Shown here: positions 7,936-16,544 of the stretch, one piece after another
Layout: each line of letters opens with the position of its first letter
How positions within the stretch are numbered: position 1 is the first letter of the stretch
NCBI RefSeq assembly: GCF_002979435.1
Contig: NZ_PCOV01000001.1
Span: 124,001 to 188,000 of the forward strand
Reading direction: 5' to 3'
DNA length: 64,000 nt
Origin: Microbacterium sp. MYb66
Lineage (GTDB): Bacteria; Actinomycetota; Actinomycetes; Actinomycetales; Microbacteriaceae
Position numbers and translations under genes: made by a program
Notes under the pieces: generated by a model
The model's input: only the letters and a program-made list of their open reading frames with translations
Database searches by the model: none
What the model was told of the DNA's origin: nothing

Positions 7936-9653
7936 GCGCACTCGATGCCCTCGATGAGCGGCAGCGAGCGGCAGCATCCGTGCTTCGCGGACCCGTCGCC
8001 GTGCTCGCCGGCGCGGGAACGGGCAAGACCCGCGTCATCACGCACCGCATCGCGCACGGCGTCGACACCGGTGCGTATTCGCCGTCGCGGGTGATGGCGG
8101 TCACCTTCACCGCCAAGGCGGCGGGGGAGCTGCGCGGGCGCCTGCGCGCCCTCGGCGTCGAGGGCGTGGCCGCGCGAACGTTCCACGCCACCGCCCTCGC
8201 GCAGCTGAACTTCTTCTGGCCGACGCTGGCCGGCTCGCCCGCGCCGTCGATCATCGACAACAAGGTGCGGATGCTCGGACAGGCTGCTGACGCGATCCGA
8301 CTCCGTCCGAGCACCGCCACGCTCCGCGACATCGCGTCCGAGATCGAGTGGCGCAAGGTCTCGATGCTCTCGATCGATCAGTACGCCGCGCTCGGACGCC
8401 CCGTCAGCGGTGTCGACGCAGGGCAGCTCGTGGAGCTGATGCGCGGATACGAGGCGCTGAAGGACGACCGCCGTCAACTCGACTTCGAGGACGTCCTTCT
8501 GGCCTGTGCAGGGATGATCGAGGCCGAGCCGCGGGTCGCCGCCTCCGTCCACGAGCAGTACCGTCACTTCACGGTCGACGAGTTCCAGGACGTCTCGCCG
8601 TTGCAGAACCGTCTGCTCGATCTGTGGTTGGGCGACCGGCACGACATCTGCGTGGTCGGCGACGCGAGCCAGACCATCTACTCGTTCGCGGGCGCCGAGC
8701 AGCGCTATCTGCTCGAGTTCGAGCGCCGCCATCCCGATGCCACCGTCATACGGCTGGAGACGAACTATCGCTCCCAGGCGCCGATCCTCGCCGCTGCCAA
8801 TGCGCTGATGCATGGTCGGCCGGGTGCGCTCGAGCTCGTCCCCGCGCGCGAGCAGTTCACGGCCGACGCGCCAACCGTGACCGCGTACGACACCGAGGGC
8901 GAGGAGGCTGCGGGCATCGCGGCCGCGATCTCCGCGCGCATCGAGGCGGGCGCGTCGCCGTCCGAGATCGCCGTGCTCTATCGCGCTCATGCGCAGTCGG
9001 CCCTGCTGCAGCAGGCGCTCGCTGCCGAGGGCATTCCGACATCCGTTCTCGGGGGCACCCGCTTCTTCGCGATGCCGGAGGTGCGCCAGGCGATCCTGGC
9101 TCTGCGTGCTGCCGCGGTCGCCCCCACCGAGCAGGGGTTCCTGCCCGGTGTGCAGCGCGTGCTGCGTGAGCTCGGACTCACCGACGAGCCTCCGGCGGCA
9201 GGCGGAGCGCAGCGGGGCGGATGGGAGGCGCGGCGCGCCATCCTCAGACTCGCGGAGGAAGCCGGATCCGACGCGACGCTGCGCTCGTTCAGCGACGCCC
9301 TCATGGCGCGGGCGAAGGACCAGCACGAGCCGACGATGCGCACCGTCACGCTGTCGACCCTGCACGCGGCGAAGGGCCTCGAATGGCCGCACGTGCACCT
9401 CGCCGGCTGGGCGGAAGGGTCGCTTCCCATCTCGTACGCGACGACCTTCGAGGCGATCGACGAGGAGCGGCGCCTCGCCTACGTGGGCGTCACGCGGGCC
9501 GCGCGTACGCTGAGCCTGTCCTGGTCGAGGTCGGCGGGGCGAGGTGAGCGGTCGCCGTCGAGGTTCCTCGAAGAGATGGGCACCACCGCCCGCGGCACCG
9601 GCATTCTTCGTGAAATGTCACCGAACGCCACGCGCGCGAACCGTCGGCGCTGA
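7932..9653 (+). CDS. uvrD2: UvrD2-like ATP-dependent DNA helicase, short form
   Basis: 573 aa SF1A helicase starting at GTG 7932 inside the nudC stop. Motifs in order: GAGTGKT (27-33), TFTAKAAGELRGR, FTVDEFQDVSPLQ, GDASQTIYSFAGA, ETNYRSQ, TLHAAKGLEWPHV and RRLAYVGVTRAAR. It unwinds DNA 3' to 5' in repair. Mycobacterial UvrD2 is about 700 aa and carries a C-terminal tetracysteine linker and HRDC domain; here the protein stops soon after motif VI and has neither. The last 164 bp overlap the convergent ThiF-like gene. Named from motifs and its place after nudC. Confidence 0.85.
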   Translation: MSALDALDERQRAAASVLRGPVAVLAGAGTGKTRVITHRIAHGVDTGAYSPSRVMAVTFTAKAAGELRGRLRALGVEGVAARTFHATALAQLNFFWPTLAGSPAPSIIDNKVRMLGQAADAIRLRPSTATLRDIASEIEWRKVSMLSIDQYAALGRPVSGVDAGQLVELMRGYEALKDDRRQLDFEDVLLACAGMIEAEPRVAASVHEQYRHFTVDEFQDVSPLQNRLLDLWLGDRHDICVVGDASQTIYSFAGAEQRYLLEFERRHPDATVIRLETNYRSQAPILAAANALMHGRPGALELVPAREQFTADAPTVTAYDTEGEEAAGIAAAISARIEAGASPSEIAVLYRAHAQSALLQQALAAEGIPTSVLGGTRFFAMPEVRQAILALRAAAVAPTEQGFLPGVQRVLRELGLTDEPPAAGGAQRGGWEARRAILRLAEEAGSDATLRSFSDALMARAKDQHEPTMRTVTLSTLHAAKGLEWPHVHLAGWAEGSLPISYATTFEAIDEERRLAYVGVTRAARTLSLSWSRSAGRGERSPSRFLEEMGTTARGTGILREMSPNATRANRRR

Positions 9654-10356
9654 CCCGGACCTGCCGGCCGCCGGTGGTCGCGGCGTCCGCGAGGATCAGC
9701 GCGGCCAGTCGTCCTGCTTCGGCGACCTGCGCGGCGCGGATCGGGCCGGGGTCGCGGCCGATCATCTGCGCGTGCAGCAGCGGCCAGGCCGGGTCGCGGT
9801 CTCGATCGTGCGCGTCACGGCACGCCAGGCACGCGGAGGCCCCGGGCGTGACGAGCGGGCCGATGGTCACGCGCCCGGGTTCGAACGACACGGGAAGATG
9901 CGGAACGTCTTCCCGCAGGTAGCGGGCGAACTGCACGGCCGCCGCAGCTCCCTGCACGAGCACGACGCCGACGGCCGCGGCAGTACCGGGGTCCCTCACC
10001 TCGACTCCCTCGTCGGCGAGGGCTTCGCGCATGCGATACTCGCTCCGATCGTCGGTGATCCCGATGCTCTCCACCCATGCCGGCGGAGGCGCGGGGGGCT
10101 CGTCCAGCAGCACCGGATCCAGGCGGGCGAGCAGTGCGCGCGCCGCGTCTCGTGGTGCGCCTGCCGCGTGGGCGATCACGTCGAAGGAACCGCGCCGGAA
10201 GCCGGAGCGCAATCGGCTGAGCAACGGCTCCACCCACGGGGCTTCGGCGGGGACGCGCAGATCGCCCTCGTCGCCGAATTGGAGTGTGTTCTCGTCCCGC
10301 CAGAGCAGCGGTGCGCTCGGGTTCAGGCGCGTGAGGATCGGCGGAGTAAGGGGCAT
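9490..10356 (-). CDS. ThiF/TOMM cyclodehydratase-like protein
   Basis: 288 aa. Two cysteine pairs, CLAC and ECRC, fit the structural zinc site of E1-like ThiF and azole-peptide cyclodehydratase C-proteins. A poorly conserved nucleotide-binding half lies between, and there is no clear GxGxxG. It resembles the conserved actinobacterial protein found near adnAB/uvrD2, not a bacteriocin enzyme: no YcaO partner or precursor peptide is nearby. I chose ATG 10356, with CACAAT seven bases upstream; a TTG start 60 nt earlier is possible. The C-terminal 164 bp lie antisense to the uvrD2 end, and the tail after the cysteines is low-complexity. Confidence 0.6.
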   Translation of the reverse strand: MPLTPPILTRLNPSAPLLWRDENTLQFGDEGDLRVPAEAPWVEPLLSRLRSGFRRGSFDVIAHAAGAPRDAARALLARLDPVLLDEPPAPPPAWVESIGITDDRSEYRMREALADEGVEVRDPGTAAAVGVVLVQGAAAAVQFARYLREDVPHLPVSFEPGRVTIGPLVTPGASACLACRDAHDRDRDPAWPLLHAQMIGRDPGPIRAAQVAEAGRLAALILADAATTGGRQVRVSADGSRAWRSVTFHEECRCRGRWCPSLRGTSTATAHLAPPTSTRTGSAYARPA

Positions 10357-10363
10357 CCCTCCG

Positions 10364-10369
10364 ATTGTG
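10364..10369 (-). promoter_or_regulatory. -10-like hexamer CACAAT deciding the ThiF-like start
   Basis: CACAAT, seven bases, then ATG 10356 on the minus strand. The GGAGG just before the ATG is too close for normal Shine-Dalgarno use, so leaderless initiation is the simpler reading. Confidence 0.4.
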
Positions 10370-10485
10370 GAGCGGATGCCGGGACCGCGGGGAGGTATCG
10401 ACGCATCGGTGGACAACTTCCGGCGTCCGCGGTGCGGGGGAGGAGAGAGGCGGATCGCCGTCGCCGCCCCCGCATGAGCCGCGAT

Positions 10486-11886
10486 TCAGACGGGACGGTC
10501 ACCTTCGGGCGCCGCGTCATCGTCGCCCTCGTCCGTCTTCTCCTCCGGCTTCTCGGTCGAGAAGTCGTCACCGTCGAGGAGACGGGCCAGCGCCTCGTCG
10601 AACTCGTCCGCAGCCGGCTGCTCGCCGCGCTCCGCGGCCTGCAGGCGGGCGACCAGCGCGCTCGGGTCGTCGATGTCCTCGGCGGTCGGCATGAGATCGG
10701 GGTAGTCCCACAGCGAGTCGCGCCCGCTGATCCCGACGGCGTCGGTCACCGTCTGCCACATCGCCGAAGCCTCGCGCATGCGCCGCGGACGGAGCTTGAG
10801 CCCCACCAGCGCGCCGAGCGCGTCCTCGGCGGGCCCGCCCACCGCACGACGACGACGGGCCGCCTCCGCGATCCGGGCGCCGTCCGGGAGACGGGACGTG
10901 GCTTCCGCGGTCACCACGTCCACCCAGCCGTCGATCGTCGCGATGAGGTTCTCGAGTCGCGTGAGTGCTTCGCGCTGCGCCTCGCTCTGCACGGGGAGGA
11001 GCGCACCGCCCTCGATGGCCGCGCGCAGCTCCTCGGGGTCGGAGGGATCGAGGCGGCTGGCCACGTCCTCGAGAGCGTCCACATCGACCGTGACTCCGCG
11101 TGCGAAGTCGGTGATCTGCGCCATCACGTGCAGGTGCAACCACTTCGCGTGCCGGTAGAGCCGCGCGTAGGCGAGCTCGCGGGTGGCGAGGTAGAGGGCG
11201 ATCTGGTCTTCGGGGATCTCGAGGCCCTCGCCGAAGGCCGTCAGGTTCTGCGGGATGATCGCCGCTGTGCCTGCGGGGAGCACGGGGATGCCGACGTCGC
11301 CGCCGGAGACGACCTCGAGCGAGAGGTTGCCGAGCACCTGCCCGAACTGCGCGGCGAACACCGATCCGCCCAGTCCCCGCATCAGCTTTCCGGCGCCCTG
11401 GATCACGCCGCGCATCTCCTCGGGAACCTGGGTGTCCAGCGCGGAGGTGAGGGCGTCGGCGATGCTGGTGGAGACGGGGTCGGCGATCTCCTTCCACACC
11501 GGCAGTGTCTTCTCGACCCATTCGCCGCGGGTCATCGCGGTCGGCGCCTCGGAGAGCTCGGAGATCGTCGTCGCTTCGCTGAGCCACAGGTTCGCGAGTG
11601 CGAAGGAATCGGCGAGCGACGTGCGGGAGCCGTCGGTCACCCCCTGTCCGTCACGATTGGCGATGAAGAGGGCCTGGCGCAGCGCGTTCTCCCAGGGGTC
11701 GCCGCCGAAGGCGCCCTGGAGCTGCGACATGATCGTCTGCATCATCGCCGGGTCGAGTGTGAAGCCGTCCATCCCCTCGAAGGCGCCCCGAAGGGCCTCG
11801 GGGTCGATGTCTCCGCCGCTCTGGTTGGAGAGCATCTTTCGCAGGAACTCCTGGAAGTCCTCGGGTGTCGGGTCGTTGTCTGCCAT
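10486..11886 (-). CDS. DUF2342/zincin-like hydrolase family protein
   Basis: 466 aa. It matches the actinobacterial family annotated as zinc-dependent metalloprotease or F420-associated hydrolase (DUF2342). The family helix usually written REAAHxRLFxHVxWL appears here as RELAYARLYRHAKWL (about 236-250), so the His of a putative HExxH-like site is Tyr. The protease label is therefore doubtful. The acidic, Glu/Asp-rich tail (about the last 35 residues) is low complexity. Start ATG 11886 has GAGGG upstream. It is divergent from the Lon/PDZ gene, a pairing also seen in mycobacteria. Confidence 0.75.
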   Translation of the reverse strand: MADNDPTPEDFQEFLRKMLSNQSGGDIDPEALRGAFEGMDGFTLDPAMMQTIMSQLQGAFGGDPWENALRQALFIANRDGQGVTDGSRTSLADSFALANLWLSEATTISELSEAPTAMTRGEWVEKTLPVWKEIADPVSTSIADALTSALDTQVPEEMRGVIQGAGKLMRGLGGSVFAAQFGQVLGNLSLEVVSGGDVGIPVLPAGTAAIIPQNLTAFGEGLEIPEDQIALYLATRELAYARLYRHAKWLHLHVMAQITDFARGVTVDVDALEDVASRLDPSDPEELRAAIEGGALLPVQSEAQREALTRLENLIATIDGWVDVVTAEATSRLPDGARIAEAARRRRAVGGPAEDALGALVGLKLRPRRMREASAMWQTVTDAVGISGRDSLWDYPDLMPTAEDIDDPSALVARLQAAERGEQPAADEFDEALARLLDGDDFSTEKPEEKTDEGDDDAAPEGDRPV

Positions 11887-12004
11887 GTCGCTCGCCCTCT
11901 CAGCACTTCTGTTGCCGTGGCCTCTACGCTAGTCACAGGTTTCTGCGCGCGAACCCGATGCGGGCAGATCGGTGTACGCCGCTCGCGAACGACGGAGGAA
12001 TGCT

Positions 12005-13096
12005 GTGGATCGAACGCGGTCTGGAAAGCTCGGACTCGGAGTCTGGGCGCTCATCGTCGCGCTCGTCGCCCTCGTCGTGCTGACCTTCCTGCCGTCGCCG
12101 TACGTGATCCAGCGACCCGGCCCCGTCTACGACACCCTGGGGACCGCGACCGACAAGGACGGTGAGAAGGTTCCACTCATCAGCGTGGAAGGCGCTGAGA
12201 CGTTCGAGACCGCCGGCACGCTGGACCTCACCACCGTCCAGGTCGTCGGCAACCGCGAGCGCACGCCGAGCTGGTTCGAGCTCGCCCTGGCGTGGATGGA
12301 CTCCTCCCGCGCCGTGGTGCCGCTGGACTCGGTCTTCCCCGAGGGCGTCACGACCGAGCAGAGAGACGAGCGCAACGCCTCTCTCATGGTCGACTCCCAG
12401 CACGAGGCCACAGCCGCAGCCCTGAACGAGCTCGGATACGACACCGGCGCACAGGTCGTCGTCGTGGAGGCCGTCGCGGACTCTCCGGCGGACGGGATCC
12501 TCGAAGCCGACGACGTGATCACCGCGATCGACGGCACTCCCGTCACCGCGGCCACGCAGCTGCGCGAGGCCATCCAGGACGCCGGTGGCGACCCCGTGAC
12601 GCTCACGCTGCTGCGCGACGGCGAGGAGAAGACGGTCGAGGTCACCCCGGAGAAGAGCACCGAGGGGGGAGTGACGACCTGGCTCATCGGCATCACGCTC
12701 CGCACCGATTACGACTTCGAGATCGACGTGACGATCCAGCTCGACAACGTCGGCGGACCCAGTGCCGGGATGATGTTCGCGCTCGGCATCATCGACACGC
12801 TGACGGAAGGCGAGCTCAACGGCGGAGAGAACATCGCCGGCACCGGGACGATCGATGCCGCCGGCACGGTCGGTCCGATCGGCGGCATCCGTCAGAAGCT
12901 CTACGGCGCTCGAGATGCGGGAGCCGAGTACTTCCTCGCTCCGGAGGCGAACTGCGACGAGGTCGTCGGGCACGTGCCGGACGGTCTGCAGGTCATCCGC
13001 ACGGCGACGCTCGACGAGTCCCTCGCCGCCCTGGAGGTGATCGCCGACGACGGCGATGTCGCCGCGCTGCCGACCTGCGAGCTCCCCGCGAGCTGA
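12005..13096 (+). CDS. membrane-anchored PDZ/Lon-like serine protease
   Basis: 363 aa. One N-terminal membrane segment (about 8-28), a PDZ domain (about 145-215) and a C-terminal Lon-type proteolytic domain with catalytic Ser253 in GGPSAGMM and Lys298 in GGIRQKL. It is predicted to act on the outer face of the membrane, processing or trimming exported proteins; substrates are unknown. I chose GTG 12005 because GGAGG (11994-11998) sits six bases upstream; an in-frame ATG 33 nt earlier has no such site. Homologous to the mycobacterial PDZ protein encoded next to the UPF0182 gene. Confidence 0.88.
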   Translation: MDRTRSGKLGLGVWALIVALVALVVLTFLPSPYVIQRPGPVYDTLGTATDKDGEKVPLISVEGAETFETAGTLDLTTVQVVGNRERTPSWFELALAWMDSSRAVVPLDSVFPEGVTTEQRDERNASLMVDSQHEATAAALNELGYDTGAQVVVVEAVADSPADGILEADDVITAIDGTPVTAATQLREAIQDAGGDPVTLTLLRDGEEKTVEVTPEKSTEGGVTTWLIGITLRTDYDFEIDVTIQLDNVGGPSAGMMFALGIIDTLTEGELNGGENIAGTGTIDAAGTVGPIGGIRQKLYGARDAGAEYFLAPEANCDEVVGHVPDGLQVIRTATLDESLAALEVIADDGDVAALPTCELPAS

Positions 13097-13160
13097 AACG
13101 CGGGCGTCACCGTGACCTCGCCGTGATCCGGATGACAGCCTGCGCACAGTGAGGCATGCC

Positions 13161-13166
13161 TAGGAT
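13161..13166 (+). promoter_or_regulatory. -10-like hexamer TAGGAT deciding the UPF0182 start
   Basis: TAGGAT, six bases, then GTG 13173. The in-frame ATG 13170 would fall three bases after the hexamer, likely upstream of the transcription start. The geometry favours GTG 13173. Confidence 0.5.
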
Positions 13167-13172
13167 GGAATG

Positions 13173-16082
13173 GTGACCTCGCCCTCAGCCCCGAATCCGG
13201 CCACGCCTCGAACCTCCCGACGCATCCTCGGCATCTCCCTGGTGATCATCGCCGCATTGATCGCGGTGTTCTTCGTGTTCGCCTCCCTCTACACCGAGTT
13301 CCTCTGGTTCGACCAGGTGGGCTTCACCGGTGTCCTCACCACGCAGTGGATCGCCACGGCGGTGATGTTCGTGGTGGGTTTCCTCGGGATGGCCGTGCCG
13401 TTGTTCGTCGCCATCCAGCTCGCGTACCGGCTGCGCCCGGTGTACGTGCGCCTCAGCTCGCAGCTGGACCGCTATCAGGAGGTCATCGAACCGCTGCGCC
13501 GCCTGGCGATGTGGGGCATGCCGATCTTCTTCGGCCTGTTCGCCGGCTTCGCGGCCGCCGGGCAGTGGAAGACCGTGTGGCTCTGGGCCAACGGCGTCGC
13601 CACCTCCAGCGTCGACCCGCAGTTCGGCATCGACACCGGGTTCTACATGTTCGCGATGCCGTTCTACACGATCCTTCTCGCGTTCGTCTCGGCCGTGCTG
13701 CTGCTCTCGCTCCTGGTCACCGCTCTCGTGTCGTACCTCTACGGCTCGGTGCGCATCGGTCAGGGTGAGCTGCGCATCTCGAAGCCCGCGCGCATCCAGC
13801 TCGCGGTCATCGCCGGTCTCTACCTCCTCGTGCAGGCGGTGAGCCTCTGGCTCGACCAGTACAAGACGCTCGTGCAGCCCGACGACCGCATCACCGGTGC
13901 CGCGTACACGGGCGTCAATGCGACGATCCCCGGTCTCGCGATCCTCGCGATCATCGCGGCCGTCGTCGCGATCCTCTTCTTCGTCACCGCCGTCATCGGC
14001 CGCTGGCGCTTCCCGCTCGCGGCGACCGCACTGCTCATCGTCGCCTCGCTCGTGGTCGGTGTCGGCTACCCGTGGGTGGTGACCACCTTCCAGGTGAAGC
14101 CGAACCAGAACGCCTACCAGGCCGAGTACTACCAGCGGAACATCGACGGCACCAAGGAGGCGTACGGCGTCGCCAACCTCGAGACGACTCCCTTCGAAGC
14201 CGAGACGGATGCCGAGGCCGGTCAGCTCCGCGAGGACGCGGAGACCACGGCTTCCACCCGCATCATGGATCCCAAGGTCATCCCGCCGACGGTCCGCCAG
14301 CTCGAGCAGTACCGCGGGTACTACCAGTTCCAGACGACCATGGACGTCGACCGGTACGAGATCGACGGCGAGATGCAGGACACCGTCGTGTCCGTGCGCG
14401 ATCTCGACATGTCGGGCCTCGGCGACGGCGACAACTGGAACAACCGCGTCGCGGTGTACACCCACGGCTACGGTCTCGTGGCCGCCGCCGGAAACCAGCG
14501 GACCACGGACGGCGAGCCGGTGTTCCTCGAGCGCGGCATCCCGACCTCCGGCTTCCTCTCCGACCGGGAGAACTTCGAGCCGCGGGTCTACTTCGGTGAG
14601 AACTCGCCCGAGTACTCGATCGTCGGCGCTCCTGACGGCTCCGAGCCTGCCGAGATCGACTATCCGCGCGGCAAGGACGGTTCCAGCGAGACCAAGACGA
14701 CGTTCGAAGGCGACGGCGGTCCGAAGATCGGCGACACGTTCACGAAGCTGCTCTACTCGCTGAAGTTCCAGTCCGAGCAGATCCTGTTCTCGAACCTCGT
14801 CAACGACGAGTCGCAGATCCTCTACGACCGTGACCCGAAGACGCGCGTCCAGAAGGTCGCACCGTACCTCGAGCTCGACAGCGACCCGTACCCGAGCGTG
14901 GTGGACGGCCGCATCGTCTGGATCGTCGACGGCTACACGACCAGCCAGACGTACCCGTACTCGACGAGCGTGAGCCTGTCCGATGCGATCGCGGACTCCA
15001 ACGTCCCGTCGCCGACGCTCGCCATCGATGACATCAACTACATCCGCAACTCGGTCAAGGCCACGGTGGATGCGTACGACGGCTCCGTGACGCTGTACGC
15101 GTGGGACGACGAGGACCCGGTGCTCAAGACCTGGCAGAAGGTCTACCCGTCGACGGTGAAGCCGATCAGCGACATGTCCGGCGAGCTCATGAGCCACGTC
15201 CGCTACCCGACCGACCTGTTCAAGGTGCAGCGCGACATCCTCGGCGTCTACCACGTCGACAAGGCCGGCTCGTTCGCCCAGCAGGACAACCGCTGGCAGA
15301 CGCCGAACGATCCGCGCAGCGAGTCGATGCTGCAGCCGCCGTATTACCTGACGATGCAGATGCCCGGGCAGGAGTCGCCGCGGTTCTCGATGTTCTCGAC
15401 CTTCATCCCCAATTCGCAGGGAGCGGGCGGGAGCCGTGACGTGCTGATGGGCTACCTCGCGGTGGACTCGGATGCAGGTTCGGAGAAGGGTGTGAAGGCG
15501 GACGGCTACGGCCAGCTGCGCATGCTCGAGATCGACACCGACACGACGGTGCCCGGACCCGGCCAGGTGCAGAACACCTATAACTCGGATACCTCGGTCG
15601 TCCCGCAGCTCAACCTGCTCCAGCAGGGTGAGTCCGAGGTGATCTACGGAAACCTGCTGACACTGCCCGTCGGTGGCGGTCTGCTCTACGTGCAGCCCGT
15701 GTACGTGCAGTCCTCCGAGGGAACGCAGCTGCCGCGTCTGCAGAAGGTGCTCGTCGCCTTCGGTGACCGGGTCGCGTTCGAGAACACCCTCACCGAGGCT
15801 CTCGACACGCTCTTCGGCGGTGATTCGGGCGCGACCGGCGGCGACGACACGGTGGAACCCGATCCGAACGCGGAAGTCCCGGACGACACCGGTGAGGTTC
15901 CGACCGAGCCGACGCAGCCGACGGATGCGCAGGCCGACGCCCTCGCCTCCGCCCAGGCTGCGCTGATCGATCGTGAGACGGCTCTGAAGTCGGGCGATCT
16001 CGCCAAGTTCGCAGAGGCCGACGAGCGCCTCACCGCGGCCGTCGAGAAGCTGCTCGAGCTGGACGCCGCCGAGGGGAAGTGA
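13173..16082 (+). CDS. UPF0182 family large membrane protein
   Basis: 969 aa. About seven hydrophobic segments fill the first third (residues 18-320), followed by a large soluble region of about 550 residues and an acidic Pro/Thr/Asp-rich stretch and Ala-rich helix at the end. This is the typical layout of UPF0182 (DUF1605), a conserved actinobacterial family of unknown function found beside the PDZ/Lon protease in mycobacteria as well. The soluble part is presumably outside the membrane. Transcribed separately from the protease gene, with a leaderless-type hexamer. A GC-rich hairpin follows the stop. Confidence 0.88.
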   Translation: MTSPSAPNPATPRTSRRILGISLVIIAALIAVFFVFASLYTEFLWFDQVGFTGVLTTQWIATAVMFVVGFLGMAVPLFVAIQLAYRLRPVYVRLSSQLDRYQEVIEPLRRLAMWGMPIFFGLFAGFAAAGQWKTVWLWANGVATSSVDPQFGIDTGFYMFAMPFYTILLAFVSAVLLLSLLVTALVSYLYGSVRIGQGELRISKPARIQLAVIAGLYLLVQAVSLWLDQYKTLVQPDDRITGAAYTGVNATIPGLAILAIIAAVVAILFFVTAVIGRWRFPLAATALLIVASLVVGVGYPWVVTTFQVKPNQNAYQAEYYQRNIDGTKEAYGVANLETTPFEAETDAEAGQLREDAETTASTRIMDPKVIPPTVRQLEQYRGYYQFQTTMDVDRYEIDGEMQDTVVSVRDLDMSGLGDGDNWNNRVAVYTHGYGLVAAAGNQRTTDGEPVFLERGIPTSGFLSDRENFEPRVYFGENSPEYSIVGAPDGSEPAEIDYPRGKDGSSETKTTFEGDGGPKIGDTFTKLLYSLKFQSEQILFSNLVNDESQILYDRDPKTRVQKVAPYLELDSDPYPSVVDGRIVWIVDGYTTSQTYPYSTSVSLSDAIADSNVPSPTLAIDDINYIRNSVKATVDAYDGSVTLYAWDDEDPVLKTWQKVYPSTVKPISDMSGELMSHVRYPTDLFKVQRDILGVYHVDKAGSFAQQDNRWQTPNDPRSESMLQPPYYLTMQMPGQESPRFSMFSTFIPNSQGAGGSRDVLMGYLAVDSDAGSEKGVKADGYGQLRMLEIDTDTTVPGPGQVQNTYNSDTSVVPQLNLLQQGESEVIYGNLLTLPVGGGLLYVQPVYVQSSEGTQLPRLQKVLVAFGDRVAFENTLTEALDTLFGGDSGATGGDDTVEPDPNAEVPDDTGEVPTEPTQPTDAQADALASAQAALIDRETALKSGDLAKFAEADERLTAAVEKLLELDAAEGK

Positions 16083-16099
16083 CCTTCCTCAGCTGAGTC

Positions 16100-16129
16100 G
16101 AATGGGCGCCCCTCCGGGGGCGCCCATTC
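16100..16129 (+). terminator. hairpin terminator after UPF0182 gene
   Basis: A perfect 13-bp stem (16100-16112 with 16117-16129) around a TCCG loop begins 18 nt after the stop. No strong T tract follows, common for high-GC actinobacterial terminators. Confidence 0.7.
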
Positions 16130-16329
16130 GCGTTCCGGGGCGGACTCGCTCGGCGCGGATGTGGCGACGAGGCCGATCAGGGATCGAGGCAGGCTGGATC
16201 GCGGCCCGAACTCGTGGTCGCCGCGCATGTCGTCCCGGCGTCTGTGCCGCGCATGGGTCGAAGGGGAGCCGGCACCGCAGCGAGTGCACAGCGGGTCGGG
16301 ATCGATTCAGATCGGTTCCAGGCAAAGCG
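16130..16329. other. 200-bp spacer without recognisable gene
   Basis: This stretch lies between the UPF0182 terminator and the tRNA terminator. Open frames here lack a credible start context and are GC-driven. I see no RNA motif, repeat or promoter in it. Confidence 0.5.
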
Positions 16330-16371
16330 AAAGGCCCTCTGACCTGGATTTCTCCGAGTCAGAGGGCCTTT
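16330..16371 (-). terminator. terminator of initiator tRNA
   Basis: A perfect 14-bp inverted repeat (16330-16343 with 16358-16371) around a 14-nt loop lies just past the tRNA 3' end on the minus strand. It begins with AAA and ends with TTT in either direction, so it could act on both strands. Confidence 0.8.
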
Positions 16372-16377
16372 CATTTG

Positions 16378-16451
16378 TTGCGGGGACAGGATTTGAACCT
16401 GCGACCTCCGGGTTATGAGCCCGGCGAGCTACCGAACTGCTCCACCCCGCG
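16378..16451 (-). tRNA. initiator tRNA-fMet (CAT)
   Basis: 74-nt cloverleaf on the minus strand with anticodon CAT in loop CTCATAA. Initiator hallmarks are visible: an unpaired C1/A72 at the acceptor end and three consecutive G-C pairs at the base of the anticodon stem (GGG/CCC). The T arm has GGTTCAAATCC. The 3' CCA is not encoded. Confidence 0.95.
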
Positions 16452-16462
16452 GCACAAGAAGT

Positions 16463-16468
16463 AACTTA
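16463..16468 (-). promoter_or_regulatory. possible -10 of tRNA-fMet promoter
   Basis: TAAGTT on the minus strand lies about 11 bases before the mature tRNA 5' end. It is the only plausible -10 hexamer in the short upstream gap. The -35 is not convincing. Confidence 0.35.
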
Positions 16469-16544
16469 TCACGGATTCCAGGGGTCGGCGAATCGAGGCC
16501 GCCTCCGAACGACCTCGGGCGTGTCGATGCGCGAGGATGGAGAC

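Noticed and set aside
9490..10356. Bacteriocin (azole-peptide) cluster suggested by the cyclodehydratase-like protein
   Set aside because: No YcaO, dehydrogenase, precursor or exporter nearby; its conserved housekeeping context argues against it.
16102..16464. Open frames across the tRNA region
   Set aside because: They overlap a clear tRNA and two hairpins and have no homology or ribosome site.
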